Below are positions 27,352-35,061 of a stretch of 64,000 nt of DNA, piece by piece. Within the stretch, counting starts at the first letter, position 1; every line of letters begins with the position of its first letter. This DNA is from Sphingobacterium oryzagri (GTDB lineage Bacteria; Bacteroidota; Bacteroidia; Sphingobacteriales; Sphingobacteriaceae). Below the pieces are notes generated by a model. The model ran no database searches, had not been told where the DNA came from, and worked only from the letters and a program-made list of their open reading frames with translations. The DNA lies in NCBI RefSeq assembly GCF_028736175.1, contig NZ_CP117880.1:2666001-2730000 (forward strand), read 5' to 3'. A program made the position numbers and the translations under genes.

Positions 27352-27708
27352 TTACTTTTCTCTAATTTTTTGGCGATGCTGGAACCCCCAGGCTGTTAGG
27401 TTTTCAATAATAATCTGTAAAGATCGGCTATGCTCGGTGAGCTCGTACGCGATCACGACTGGCGCTGTACTAATCGTCTTTCGACAGACTAGTTTGTTCA
27501 TTTCAAGCTCCTTTAATTCTTTACTCAACATCTTATTAGAAATCCCTTTGACGTCGTTTAAGATATCAGAAAACCGACGACTACGGTAATAACAAACCGA
27601 CGTAATAATAGGAATCTTCCATTTGCCATTTAATACGTCCATGGAGTCTTGAACGGCCATTAATTCTTTCGTGTGCTCTTCTTTAAAGCCTTTACCGTCG
27701 CATCCCAT
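27352..27708 (-). CDS. HxlR-family transcriptional regulator
   Basis: This 118-residue winged-helix regulator shows the HxlR pattern: MDVLNGKWKIPIITSVCYYR, RRFSDILNDVKGISNKMLSK, then ELKELEMNKLVCRKTIS. Several family members sense reactive electrophiles or quinones through cysteines near the N-terminus; here Cys3 is in MGCDGKG. It is divergent from an NADP-reductase-like gene starting 139 bp away, the usual position for a regulator of a redox enzyme. An imperfect inverted repeat just upstream of its start could be the operator. Confidence 0.9.
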   Translation of the reverse strand: MGCDGKGFKEEHTKELMAVQDSMDVLNGKWKIPIITSVCYYRSRRFSDILNDVKGISNKMLSKELKELEMNKLVCRKTISTAPVVIAYELTEHSRSLQIIIENLTAWGFQHRQKIREK

Positions 27709-27714
27709 ATTCTT

Positions 27715-27730
27715 GTTACCTTTAGGTTAC
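27715..27730. promoter_or_regulatory. Candidate HxlR operator
   Basis: GTTACC, TTTA, GGTTAC form an imperfect inverted repeat (5 of 6 positions complementary) just upstream of the HxlR start, in the divergent intergenic region. A role as a regulator site is inference from position and symmetry. Confidence 0.3.
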
Positions 27731-27846
27731 TTTACTATTTACAACAACCGTGTAAATGTATACAAAATGCCGCTAATTTTGTGTTGCATTCTTCGATGGT
27801 CACTATACCTTCACGAAGGCTGCGTAAGACATTAAATTTTAATACC

Positions 27847-28587
27847 ATGAAAATAGGAATTATCGGTATCGGCGCTATCGGCGCTGTGCTAGCAAGAAAA
27901 CTAAGTGCCAATGGCCATGAACTGGTGGTAGCCAACTCCAAAAGTCCGGAAACAGTGCCCGGCGAGGTACTTGCCTTTGGAGCTACCGCGGGAACACTGC
28001 CAGACGCGATAAGCGATAAAGACGTGCTTATCATTTCCATACCTTTTTCGCAGATCAACAGCATTGCGGAAACGATAAAACAATACATCGATGCCCGCAC
28101 CGTATTAATCGATACGGGAAACTACTATCCTGAGCGGGATGGACAGCTTACGGAAATTTTAGAAGGAAAGCCGGAAAGCATCTGGGTTACGGAAACACTT
28201 GGACGACCCGTGGCCAAAGCATGGAATACTGTACCTGCACCGGTGCTTAAAAACGGTGGCTATCCTAAAGGCATGAACGGCCGATTGGCGGTTCCATTTT
28301 CTGCCGAAAACGAGCGTGATAGCCAGATTGCTGCCCAATTGATTGAGGAGACGGGATTTGATGCCTTTCACGCGGGCAGCCTGTCTGAATCTTACCGTAT
28401 ACAGCCCGGACAACCTTCGTATTCTACAGCCTTGCCGCTTGTAGAACTTCAAAAAGCGGTAGAAAATGCACGTGATTCCTTATCCGCAGCAGAAAACCGT
28501 AATCAATTTATGAAAGTCATGACTAGCCTTGCCTGGCCGGACGACGTGCATAGTACGATTGAAATCTCGCGTTATCTTAACAAATAG
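27847..28587 (+). CDS. F420/NADP-reductase-like NAD(P)-binding protein
   Basis: This 246-residue protein starts at ATG 27847 with a Rossmann motif (KIGIIGIGAIGAVLARKLSA). The early domain matches the NADP oxidoreductase, coenzyme F420-dependent family (PF03807): VVANSKSPETV, then DVLIISIPFSQINSIAETIK. The downstream TLGRPVAKAWNTVPAPVLK segment is common in Bacteroidota and proteobacterial homologues that probably use NAD(P) alone. It is cytoplasmic. Divergent HxlR suggests induction by a reactive compound, but the substrate is unknown. Confidence 0.87.
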   Translation: MKIGIIGIGAIGAVLARKLSANGHELVVANSKSPETVPGEVLAFGATAGTLPDAISDKDVLIISIPFSQINSIAETIKQYIDARTVLIDTGNYYPERDGQLTEILEGKPESIWVTETLGRPVAKAWNTVPAPVLKNGGYPKGMNGRLAVPFSAENERDSQIAAQLIEETGFDAFHAGSLSESYRIQPGQPSYSTALPLVELQKAVENARDSLSAAENRNQFMKVMTSLAWPDDVHSTIEISRYLNK

Positions 28588-28628
28588 CGCGGCAAAAAAT
28601 CAGCTACTTCGCTATTTCATAAATCCTA

Positions 28629-28667
28629 CGATATCCCAATCGCTCTTTTGGAGAAATTGGGATATCG
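28629..28667. terminator. Perfect 12-bp stem between convergent genes
   Basis: CGATATCCCAAT (28629-28640) pairs exactly with ATTGGGATATCG (28656-28667) across a 15-nt loop. It lies between two convergent gene ends, so a bidirectional terminator is the simplest reading, though neither flank has a long T run. Confidence 0.5.
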
Positions 28668-28725
28668 ATAGTCTCTTCCGTTAAAATCGTAAAGACGTAT
28701 GAAGCGCAACTAGGGCAGCTTCATT

Positions 28726-30216
28726 TTACGGCGAAAGCTCTACCTTTCCCTCCACTTGCCGCACAGCCAAATCATGGAAGTACTGCAAGATATCGGCATA
28801 ATTTTTATCGTTTGCCAGATTGATAAGCTGGTGCGGATCATTTACAGCATCTGTCAACGATTTGCCGGCGCCGTGTCCGAAAAACTCCGCATATCGCCAT
28901 TTTTCCGTCCTAATGGTAATACCCGTTACGCCCTGACCATTCTCATTCCAAACGGTATAAGCGGGCCGTTCCCAAATTTGCTGCGGACGATCGAGTAGCG
29001 GCTTTAAACTAGCGCCTTCCAGACCCGGATTGGCAGGCAAACCACATAAATCGACGAGCGTCGGATAAATATCCAGCAGCTCCACGACACGCGGCGACGA
29101 TTGGCCATTGCCCTTTGCGCGTGGATCGTGAATAATAAAGGGCACGCGTGTGCCTTGTTCCCAAAGCGATCCGGCCTTAGACCATTTTCCTTTTTCGCCC
29201 AGTTGATAACCGTGGTCGCTCCAAAAAACCACGATCGTATTTTCTTTTAGCCCTGCTTCTTCCAATTTCTTTAATACGCGCCCTACATTCCAGTCCATAT
29301 AACTCACACAGGCCAGGTACGCCCGGATATATTCTTTAGCTTCTTGCGATGATGCCGTACGATTAACGAATAAGTCTGCATTTCTACGACGAATGGATCC
29401 GGCAGGAAATCCGACTGGTATACCCGGTAACGAAGAAAAATCAGGCGGCAGCGCGATGCTGTCTAAGTCATACAGATCAAAGAAATGTTGCGGCGCAATA
29501 AATGGTGTATGCGGCTTCGAAAAGCCACAAGCGAGAAAAAATGGCTGCTGCGCGTGCTTGTTGTCTTCCAAATATTGAATAGCCCGATCAGCCACTTTGG
29601 TATCGCCTAATAGTTTTTCGTCTTCACCTGGCAAAGCAGCCCATTGATCCGAGCGTGTCGTTGACTGGTAAGGAACAACATTTGGTGCCGCATGGGTATA
29701 TCCTTGCCAATAGGCTTGCGAGTCGACCGCGATGGGCGGATCGGCATGAATGGTTGTGCCATACTGCCGTGGTTCGCCGCCAATATCCCAAGCTTCCTCA
29801 TCATCTATACCGCCGTGAAAAACCTTTCCGCTGCGGATGGTGGTATAGCCCTGTTGTTTAAAATATTTAGGCAGGCTTACCCAATCTGGAAATGAGGCGT
29901 TAAACCATTCTCTGTTGCTGTAAAGGCCACTTGTGGTCGGGCGCCTGCCCGAGAGCAACGAAGATCTCGATGGGTTACATAGCGGATATTGGCAATAGGC
30001 ATGTTCAAACCATACACCTTCGGACGCTAAGCTATCCAAGTGAGGTGTTATTGCTTGCGCATGACCGTATACGCCCAAATCTGTGCGCAAGTCATCGGCT
30101 ATTAGAAACAGCACATTATACTTTTTGGCGCGTGCATCTGGCTGGTTTTGTGCTTGTGCCTTTGCACAAAAAATAAAACTCAGCAGGCAAAAGAAAAAAC
30201 AAACATATGTTTTCAT
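28726..30216 (-). CDS. Sulfatase, iduronate-2-sulfatase-like (formylglycine type)
   Basis: This 496-residue S1-family sulfatase has a signal peptide (FFFCLLSFIFCAKAQA) and the catalytic signature CNPSRSSLLSGRRP, with Cys80 as the residue converted to formylglycine. Metal ligands Asp41/Asp42 lie in VLFLIADDLRTDLG, and a second metal site is in VVFWSDHGYQLGEKGKWSK. The overall pattern is closest to iduronate-2-sulfatase-like enzymes. It is the last gene of the polysaccharide-utilisation operon, 36 bp after the other sulfatase. It probably removes a sulfate ester from an acidic sugar in the periplasm; the exact position is unknown. Confidence 0.92.
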   Translation of the reverse strand: MKTYVCFFFCLLSFIFCAKAQAQNQPDARAKKYNVLFLIADDLRTDLGVYGHAQAITPHLDSLASEGVWFEHAYCQYPLCNPSRSSLLSGRRPTTSGLYSNREWFNASFPDWVSLPKYFKQQGYTTIRSGKVFHGGIDDEEAWDIGGEPRQYGTTIHADPPIAVDSQAYWQGYTHAAPNVVPYQSTTRSDQWAALPGEDEKLLGDTKVADRAIQYLEDNKHAQQPFFLACGFSKPHTPFIAPQHFFDLYDLDSIALPPDFSSLPGIPVGFPAGSIRRRNADLFVNRTASSQEAKEYIRAYLACVSYMDWNVGRVLKKLEEAGLKENTIVVFWSDHGYQLGEKGKWSKAGSLWEQGTRVPFIIHDPRAKGNGQSSPRVVELLDIYPTLVDLCGLPANPGLEGASLKPLLDRPQQIWERPAYTVWNENGQGVTGITIRTEKWRYAEFFGHGAGKSLTDAVNDPHQLINLANDKNYADILQYFHDLAVRQVEGKVELSP

Positions 30217-30252
30217 CGTATTTATGTTTTTTTAAGATTTTATAGCAATCAT

Positions 30253-31641
30253 TTATCGTTCGTTAACTGGCCACCAATCCGAAGGCACATGCGCTTCCTG
30301 CAGAAAAGCCTGTAGCTTTTTGGTAATGTCAGCATGTTTTTCAGCTACATTTGTTGTTTCGCCGATGTCCGTTCGCAAGTTATAAAGCTCGATAGCGCCC
30401 TCATTTCCGGGGCTGATCAGCTTCCAGTCTCCCCATCGCACGGCTTGCGCTATGCCGCGAGCAGGGTACTGCTCCCAATACAGAAAACGATCTGCGGCGG
30501 GCTGTTGACTATTTGGCGCGAGTATTTCCGGTAGCAAGCTGATGCCATCTGTTTCACCGAAATGTGCTGCCGCAGCCATATCCAATAGCGTGGCGTACAA
30601 GTCTGGAAAATACGTAGGGAATGTGGATACGCTGCCAACGGTCGAAGCGCCATATTTTATAATGAGTGGCACCCGGAGTCCGCCTTCATAAAGATCTGCC
30701 TTCATGCCGCGAAGCGGCCCGTTTTGTTTGAGTTTCGCTAATTTTGCTTCGCGCGAACCGCCATTATCAGAAACAAAAATAACAACCGTTTCGCCGGTAA
30801 TCGCTTGCTCTTCCGTGGCTTTCACGATTGCTCCGACACCTTCATCAAGATGCGAAACCATTGCCGCATAAGCCTTATCTTGTGCTGGCAGATTCAGCTG
30901 GTCATACAAAATCGTATTTTTTGCATGAAGCGGAACATGCGGTGCATTATAGGTAACCATCAGAAAAAAGGGTTTTTCGTGTTGCTGTTTGATAACAGCT
31001 GTCGCCTCTTGCGTGGTCATATCGGTTGCATGCACCTGCTGCTTCCCCCGTCTATTTTCTGCGATGCTATAAGCCTTTTCGCCTTTAAAGCGAATTTCCG
31101 GGTAGTGATTATGGCTTCTGGGTTCGCTCACCAACCAACCGGAAAATTCATCAAAACCTTTGCGTTGCGGATAAGCCGATTGGCTAAATCCTTCGACATG
31201 CCATTTGTTAACCAAAAACGTGCGATACCCCTGCTGCTGCAAAATCTGTGCGACGGTGCTGTCGCTATCCAGCAAACTGGGGCGACGAACGGGCACACCA
31301 TCTTTTAAACCTTCTACGCCGCCTTGACGCGTCATGTTACCGCGAATTCGCGCATGCCCCGTATGCTTACCAGTGAGCAAGGTGCCTCTGGAGGGCGAGC
31401 AAACGCTAGCGCCGGCATAGGCATCGGTAAAGCGGATGCCTTGCGCCGCTAATTTATCGATGTTGGGTGTTTTTATAATTTCGTTGCCGTAGCTTCCTAA
31501 ATCGCCATATCCCAAATCGTCGGCAACGATCAGGATAATATTGGGCTTAGCGATCTTTTGTGCCTGAACATGGCTTGCTGCCGCTATCAAGAGCAATAGA
31601 CAACAGAACAACTTCCTTACTTTTTGGATCATATATTGCAT
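30253..31641 (-). CDS. Sulfatase, arylsulfatase/GalNAc-6-sulfatase-like (formylglycine type)
   Basis: This S1-family sulfatase has about 462 residues; the start is uncertain between ATG 31641 and ATG 31632 (a GTG lies at 31650). A signal peptide (KLFCCLLLLIAAASHVQA) is followed by metal-binding NIILIVADDLGYGDLGSYG and the signature CSPSRGTLLTGKHTG, with the formylglycine cysteine at about residue 81. The second metal region is VVIFVSDNGGSREAK. The organisation resembles arylsulfatase A or GalNAc-6-sulfatase-type enzymes. Together with the adjacent sulfatase it points to a glycan with at least two kinds of sulfate ester. Periplasmic. Confidence 0.92.
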   Translation of the reverse strand: MQYMIQKVRKLFCCLLLLIAAASHVQAQKIAKPNIILIVADDLGYGDLGSYGNEIIKTPNIDKLAAQGIRFTDAYAGASVCSPSRGTLLTGKHTGHARIRGNMTRQGGVEGLKDGVPVRRPSLLDSDSTVAQILQQQGYRTFLVNKWHVEGFSQSAYPQRKGFDEFSGWLVSEPRSHNHYPEIRFKGEKAYSIAENRRGKQQVHATDMTTQEATAVIKQQHEKPFFLMVTYNAPHVPLHAKNTILYDQLNLPAQDKAYAAMVSHLDEGVGAIVKATEEQAITGETVVIFVSDNGGSREAKLAKLKQNGPLRGMKADLYEGGLRVPLIIKYGASTVGSVSTFPTYFPDLYATLLDMAAAAHFGETDGISLLPEILAPNSQQPAADRFLYWEQYPARGIAQAVRWGDWKLISPGNEGAIELYNLRTDIGETTNVAEKHADITKKLQAFLQEAHVPSDWWPVNER

Positions 31642-31659
31642 TTTATACACACTGGATTA

Positions 31660-32352
31660 TCAATCAGTTATTGGTGAAAGGCGAAAATTACGGATCTTCT
31701 GCCTGGTGGCCGTCTGCCGTAATCCGAAAAAACCAACAGGAGGAACAGAGCCCTTATACATGAAAAGAAGTTTACCATTTACGTAAAATGCGGTAAATCC
31801 GCGTGTGTGGGAGACGATTGTCTTTATTTCGTAGTATACATTGGGTTGTAACAAATAAGATTTTTCATTCTTTTCGGCCAGTAACACCCTGTTTCCGGCG
31901 CCGTCATAGCGGCGAAAACGAGTGGTGCTGTTGTTATTGCCGCCCATGCCCACATAAAAAAGCCGCAGACTGTCATATGAAGATAGCTTTCCGTCGCGTT
32001 GATCCAGCTGAGCTTGCCGATCCGGCTCGCTCGCCAGCCAGAATTGGTTTAGATCGGAAAGACGATCGTAAATACCAGAATCTAACAGCACTATGCGCTC
32101 ATAGCTGATCACATAATCGCCTTGCAGCAGGCTATCCAACCAGAGCGTTGCGCCACCGTAGGAAGATATCAGGATGCCGTCACCTTCCCGCTCGATAAGC
32201 GAACGTTCCGGAAACTCAAACTCTACGCGCCAGGCTGTGCTATCCGCAAGATTAAACCGATGTGCTTTAGATAAGGATTGTGCACAAACTTCATTAGCCA
32301 GTAAGACTAAAAAACCTATTTTTCCGATGGAAGTAACCAGTTGTCTAACCAT
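31660..32352 (-). CDS. Secreted jelly-roll-like protein, DUF6250-like
   Basis: This 230-residue protein has a signal peptide (SIGKIGFLVLLANEVCAQ). The mature part is beta-rich, with WRVEFEFPERSLIEREGDGI, LLQGDYVISYERIVLLDSG, and a closing YYEIKTIVSHTRGFTAFYV, then VGFFGLRQTATRQKIRNFRL, as in concanavalin-like sandwich proteins. It resembles DUF6250 proteins found with pectin- and acidic-glycan-degrading enzymes in Bacteroidota; that family call is tentative. It starts 3 bp after the lyase-like gene and is surely part of the operon. Binding or cleavage of the target polysaccharide is inference. Confidence 0.68.
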   Translation of the reverse strand: MVRQLVTSIGKIGFLVLLANEVCAQSLSKAHRFNLADSTAWRVEFEFPERSLIEREGDGILISSYGGATLWLDSLLQGDYVISYERIVLLDSGIYDRLSDLNQFWLASEPDRQAQLDQRDGKLSSYDSLRLFYVGMGGNNNSTTRFRRYDGAGNRVLLAEKNEKSYLLQPNVYYEIKTIVSHTRGFTAFYVNGKLLFMYKGSVPPVGFFGLRQTATRQKIRNFRLSPITD

Positions 32353-32355
32353 TTG

Positions 32356-35046
32356 CTAATCGTTTTGATCGTCACCCACGAGATGAAGACATTGAATGGC
32401 TGTCAGTCCCCACTGCGCAGCCCAATTTGTCGATATGCCGGGCCATTCTACATTGCCGCTCGTCGGATTGACAACCGCTGCATCGCCCATAGCACCCCGA
32501 TCTTCCGAAAACTCTGTCCACGCGCGGCGGGCAAGCGTCTTATCGCGTAGCTTGGATGCAGCAAGAGCCGTAAGACGTGCATGACTGCTCCGCAGATTAA
32601 ATTTACCTTCCGTCGTGCCGAGTGCAATACGTCTTTCTTCATCGGACGCATTGTAGAGCCGACAATAAGCCAGCCAGGCGCTTTCAAATTTCTTGTCAGG
32701 CAATACCATGGAGATCTCTTCCACAATTTCGGGGAGACCAAACACCGCGTTGAGATGTGACACCCGAATTTCGCGGCTCTGTTCACGTTCAAACCGACCA
32801 CTATCAATCGAAAATAAACTCCGCCCGGTAAAAAATCCCTGCGGCTGGTTGGCAATGCTGTACATACTCTCCTGGAGTCGCGCCTTGATGGAAGGATCAA
32901 GCGTTCGCTCCCAGGCGGTAAACCAAGCGGCGGCAATAGCGCCCCAATCTGTTCCGAAGCTCACCAATACTTTGCCGGGTTGCGCCAGCAGCGGTGTCTC
33001 CAGTCGTTTGCGCAAGGCGACAACATCTTCCAAACGACGTACCGCCTCCACCTGCTCGTGCAGCAAATCGCCCGTTCGTTCATCTGCCGTGAGGTAATAA
33101 TAAAAGCGACGGTTTATAGCTGTACTGATACGTAGTTGCTTGGCGCTGCAACCCCAGTGCATAACGTTGTGCCGACTGCCCAAAGGCGCAAACTTGCCAA
33201 GGTGGTATACGTCAACCTCGCCCGTATGGCGGCACATGGCCTCTCCCATTCGAAAAACATCGGATCGGCCGGTGCGTAGGTAGTAATACCATAGCCAGAG
33301 ATCGGTAGATAATTCAGAATTATCCCAGGCGAAGCCGCCGACATCATATCGCCAAACTTGTCTATCCGTATCGTAGGCATGCATGACATCGCCATAATTC
33401 CAGAAACCATACCAGCTACGACGATCTACTTCCTGATTATAGAAAGTGAAGAGCGCATCCAAACGATCTTCCAGCGCGCGTCTTTTTTCGGTAGACCGAT
33501 CTGGAAGTCCCCAGTTCGCACCGAATACTTTTTTTGCGAAAAGATAATCTGGAGCAACGGTCAACAGTGCCGGCGACTGATAAGCATGCGCATGCGCTGT
33601 CAATTGTGCGGTGCTGGGCGTTTCGTTAAAAAAGCTTAGGTAAAGCTCTGACGTACGGCCTACACCGTGTGCGGTAGCATAACCCGCTTCATAGTCTTCG
33701 TAGGTTATTTCTAATCCTTCCCATTGTTTTTCATACGTATCTTGCCCCATACCATCATGATAAAATCGCAGATCCATAGCCGGCGCCTGCGGTGCCCAAA
33801 GCCAGGCGGTGAGCCGGCCTTCATCAGTAGCGGCCTGACTAATATCGAGCTGTGCCGGATAGCTCTGCCAAAAATTACGTATGCCTACCGCGACGCCGCC
33901 ATCGGGCTTGCCCAAATAGGCTAAACCATTAGAACGTCGACCAGATTTTGCCTGCAACCAGCTATGTCCCGTAGCGGTGCGCTTGCTGATACCAAAAGCC
34001 GAATCATGTAATTGAGACAAACGATAATCCCCGAATGCGGGAATGTAGGGTAAACCTTTGCGAACACGTTCGTTGATTTCCTGAAGCACAATGCGCTTTC
34101 CCTGGATCTGTTGGCTGCGCACCGCCGCTCCGGGATCACGACGAAGCCCTGTCAAACCTTGCACAGCCTCGGTAAACACATCGTCTTCCTCGCCCACAAA
34201 ACGCACATAACGGTTATACAGCTCGGTATCGCCAAGTGGCACAGCCACCGACAACCCAATGCCCTTTATAAAATCGGTCTGTTCATCAGCATCGTAAAGA
34301 AAAGTGTAGAGCACTTTTAAGGTCGGTACGTCACGATATACGTAAAAGCGGAGCACAAACGGAAACTTATGTTGTTCTTTTGCATCGCTATGATAGCCTT
34401 CTGCACAAACCAAAACGCGCTCGTTTCCGCTATTCTCTATCCGGCAATTTTTAATTTCCGAGATCCATTCTGTGGTCTGCCATGTTGCGGCCGTTTCCGT
34501 ATCGGGCGCATCTTGCAAAATAACCTTGAGCAACACATCTTTTGCTAAGAGCCGTCCATCTTGCCAGACATTGAGGAGCAATCGCTGCCCGCTTTTGGCA
34601 AATTGTATCCGCAACAGCCCATTATCGACCATGATATCGTCGGTGCTTTCAACAACCGAAATATCCGCTTTATCTAGCGCGGCAGCTTTTTCAAGCCGTA
34701 AATTATCGCTGCTGAGCTGCGCAGCACGGCCACTGGCAAAAGCAGACCACTTGATGCTACCATCTGGCCAAAATGCCAGCGGCCAAGCTTGCAGTGGTAC
34801 TTTCTGATCAGTAGCATCACGTAAAACAAACTGATCATGCGGCTTTACCTCTCCAGGTGACCACGGCACACCAAAGGTTGTGCCCAGGGGTATATTGGGT
34901 TGTTTCCCATCTAACCAATGGAGCGCGACGGCCTGATGTATAGCTTTCTTCGTAAGCGGTGCAGCTGCTGTCAGGTTGCCCAGCGGACCTGAAAGCAGGC
35001 TTAACAGGGCTGCATCTTTGATAAAGTTTCGTCTGGTAAATTTCAT
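32356..35046 (-). CDS. PcRGLX/YetA-like exo-rhamnogalacturonan-lyase-type protein
   Basis: This 896-residue protein has a Tat-like signal (TRRNFIKDAALLSLLSG) and an N-terminal RIFT-barrel domain starting AVALHWLDGKQPNIPLGTTF then GVPWSPGEV, which matches PcRGLX/YetA-like proteins. The middle and C-terminal parts include SWYGFWNYGDVMHAYDTDRQ and ELSTDLWLWYYYLRTGRSDV, consistent with an alpha-toroid catalytic domain. Characterised relatives cleave rhamnogalacturonan from the chain end by beta-elimination. The sulfatase neighbours suggest a sulfated acidic glycan here, so the exact polymer may differ. It sits 15 bp after susD. Confidence 0.82.
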   Translation of the reverse strand: MKFTRRNFIKDAALLSLLSGPLGNLTAAAPLTKKAIHQAVALHWLDGKQPNIPLGTTFGVPWSPGEVKPHDQFVLRDATDQKVPLQAWPLAFWPDGSIKWSAFASGRAAQLSSDNLRLEKAAALDKADISVVESTDDIMVDNGLLRIQFAKSGQRLLLNVWQDGRLLAKDVLLKVILQDAPDTETAATWQTTEWISEIKNCRIENSGNERVLVCAEGYHSDAKEQHKFPFVLRFYVYRDVPTLKVLYTFLYDADEQTDFIKGIGLSVAVPLGDTELYNRYVRFVGEEDDVFTEAVQGLTGLRRDPGAAVRSQQIQGKRIVLQEINERVRKGLPYIPAFGDYRLSQLHDSAFGISKRTATGHSWLQAKSGRRSNGLAYLGKPDGGVAVGIRNFWQSYPAQLDISQAATDEGRLTAWLWAPQAPAMDLRFYHDGMGQDTYEKQWEGLEITYEDYEAGYATAHGVGRTSELYLSFFNETPSTAQLTAHAHAYQSPALLTVAPDYLFAKKVFGANWGLPDRSTEKRRALEDRLDALFTFYNQEVDRRSWYGFWNYGDVMHAYDTDRQVWRYDVGGFAWDNSELSTDLWLWYYYLRTGRSDVFRMGEAMCRHTGEVDVYHLGKFAPLGSRHNVMHWGCSAKQLRISTAINRRFYYYLTADERTGDLLHEQVEAVRRLEDVVALRKRLETPLLAQPGKVLVSFGTDWGAIAAAWFTAWERTLDPSIKARLQESMYSIANQPQGFFTGRSLFSIDSGRFEREQSREIRVSHLNAVFGLPEIVEEISMVLPDKKFESAWLAYCRLYNASDEERRIALGTTEGKFNLRSSHARLTALAASKLRDKTLARRAWTEFSEDRGAMGDAAVVNPTSGNVEWPGISTNWAAQWGLTAIQCLHLVGDDQND

Positions 35047-35061
35047 GAGGTTTACGGGTTG

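Noticed and set aside
28629..28667. REP-like or mobile-element inverted repeat
   Set aside because: Only one copy seen in the window and its position between convergent gene ends fits a terminator better.
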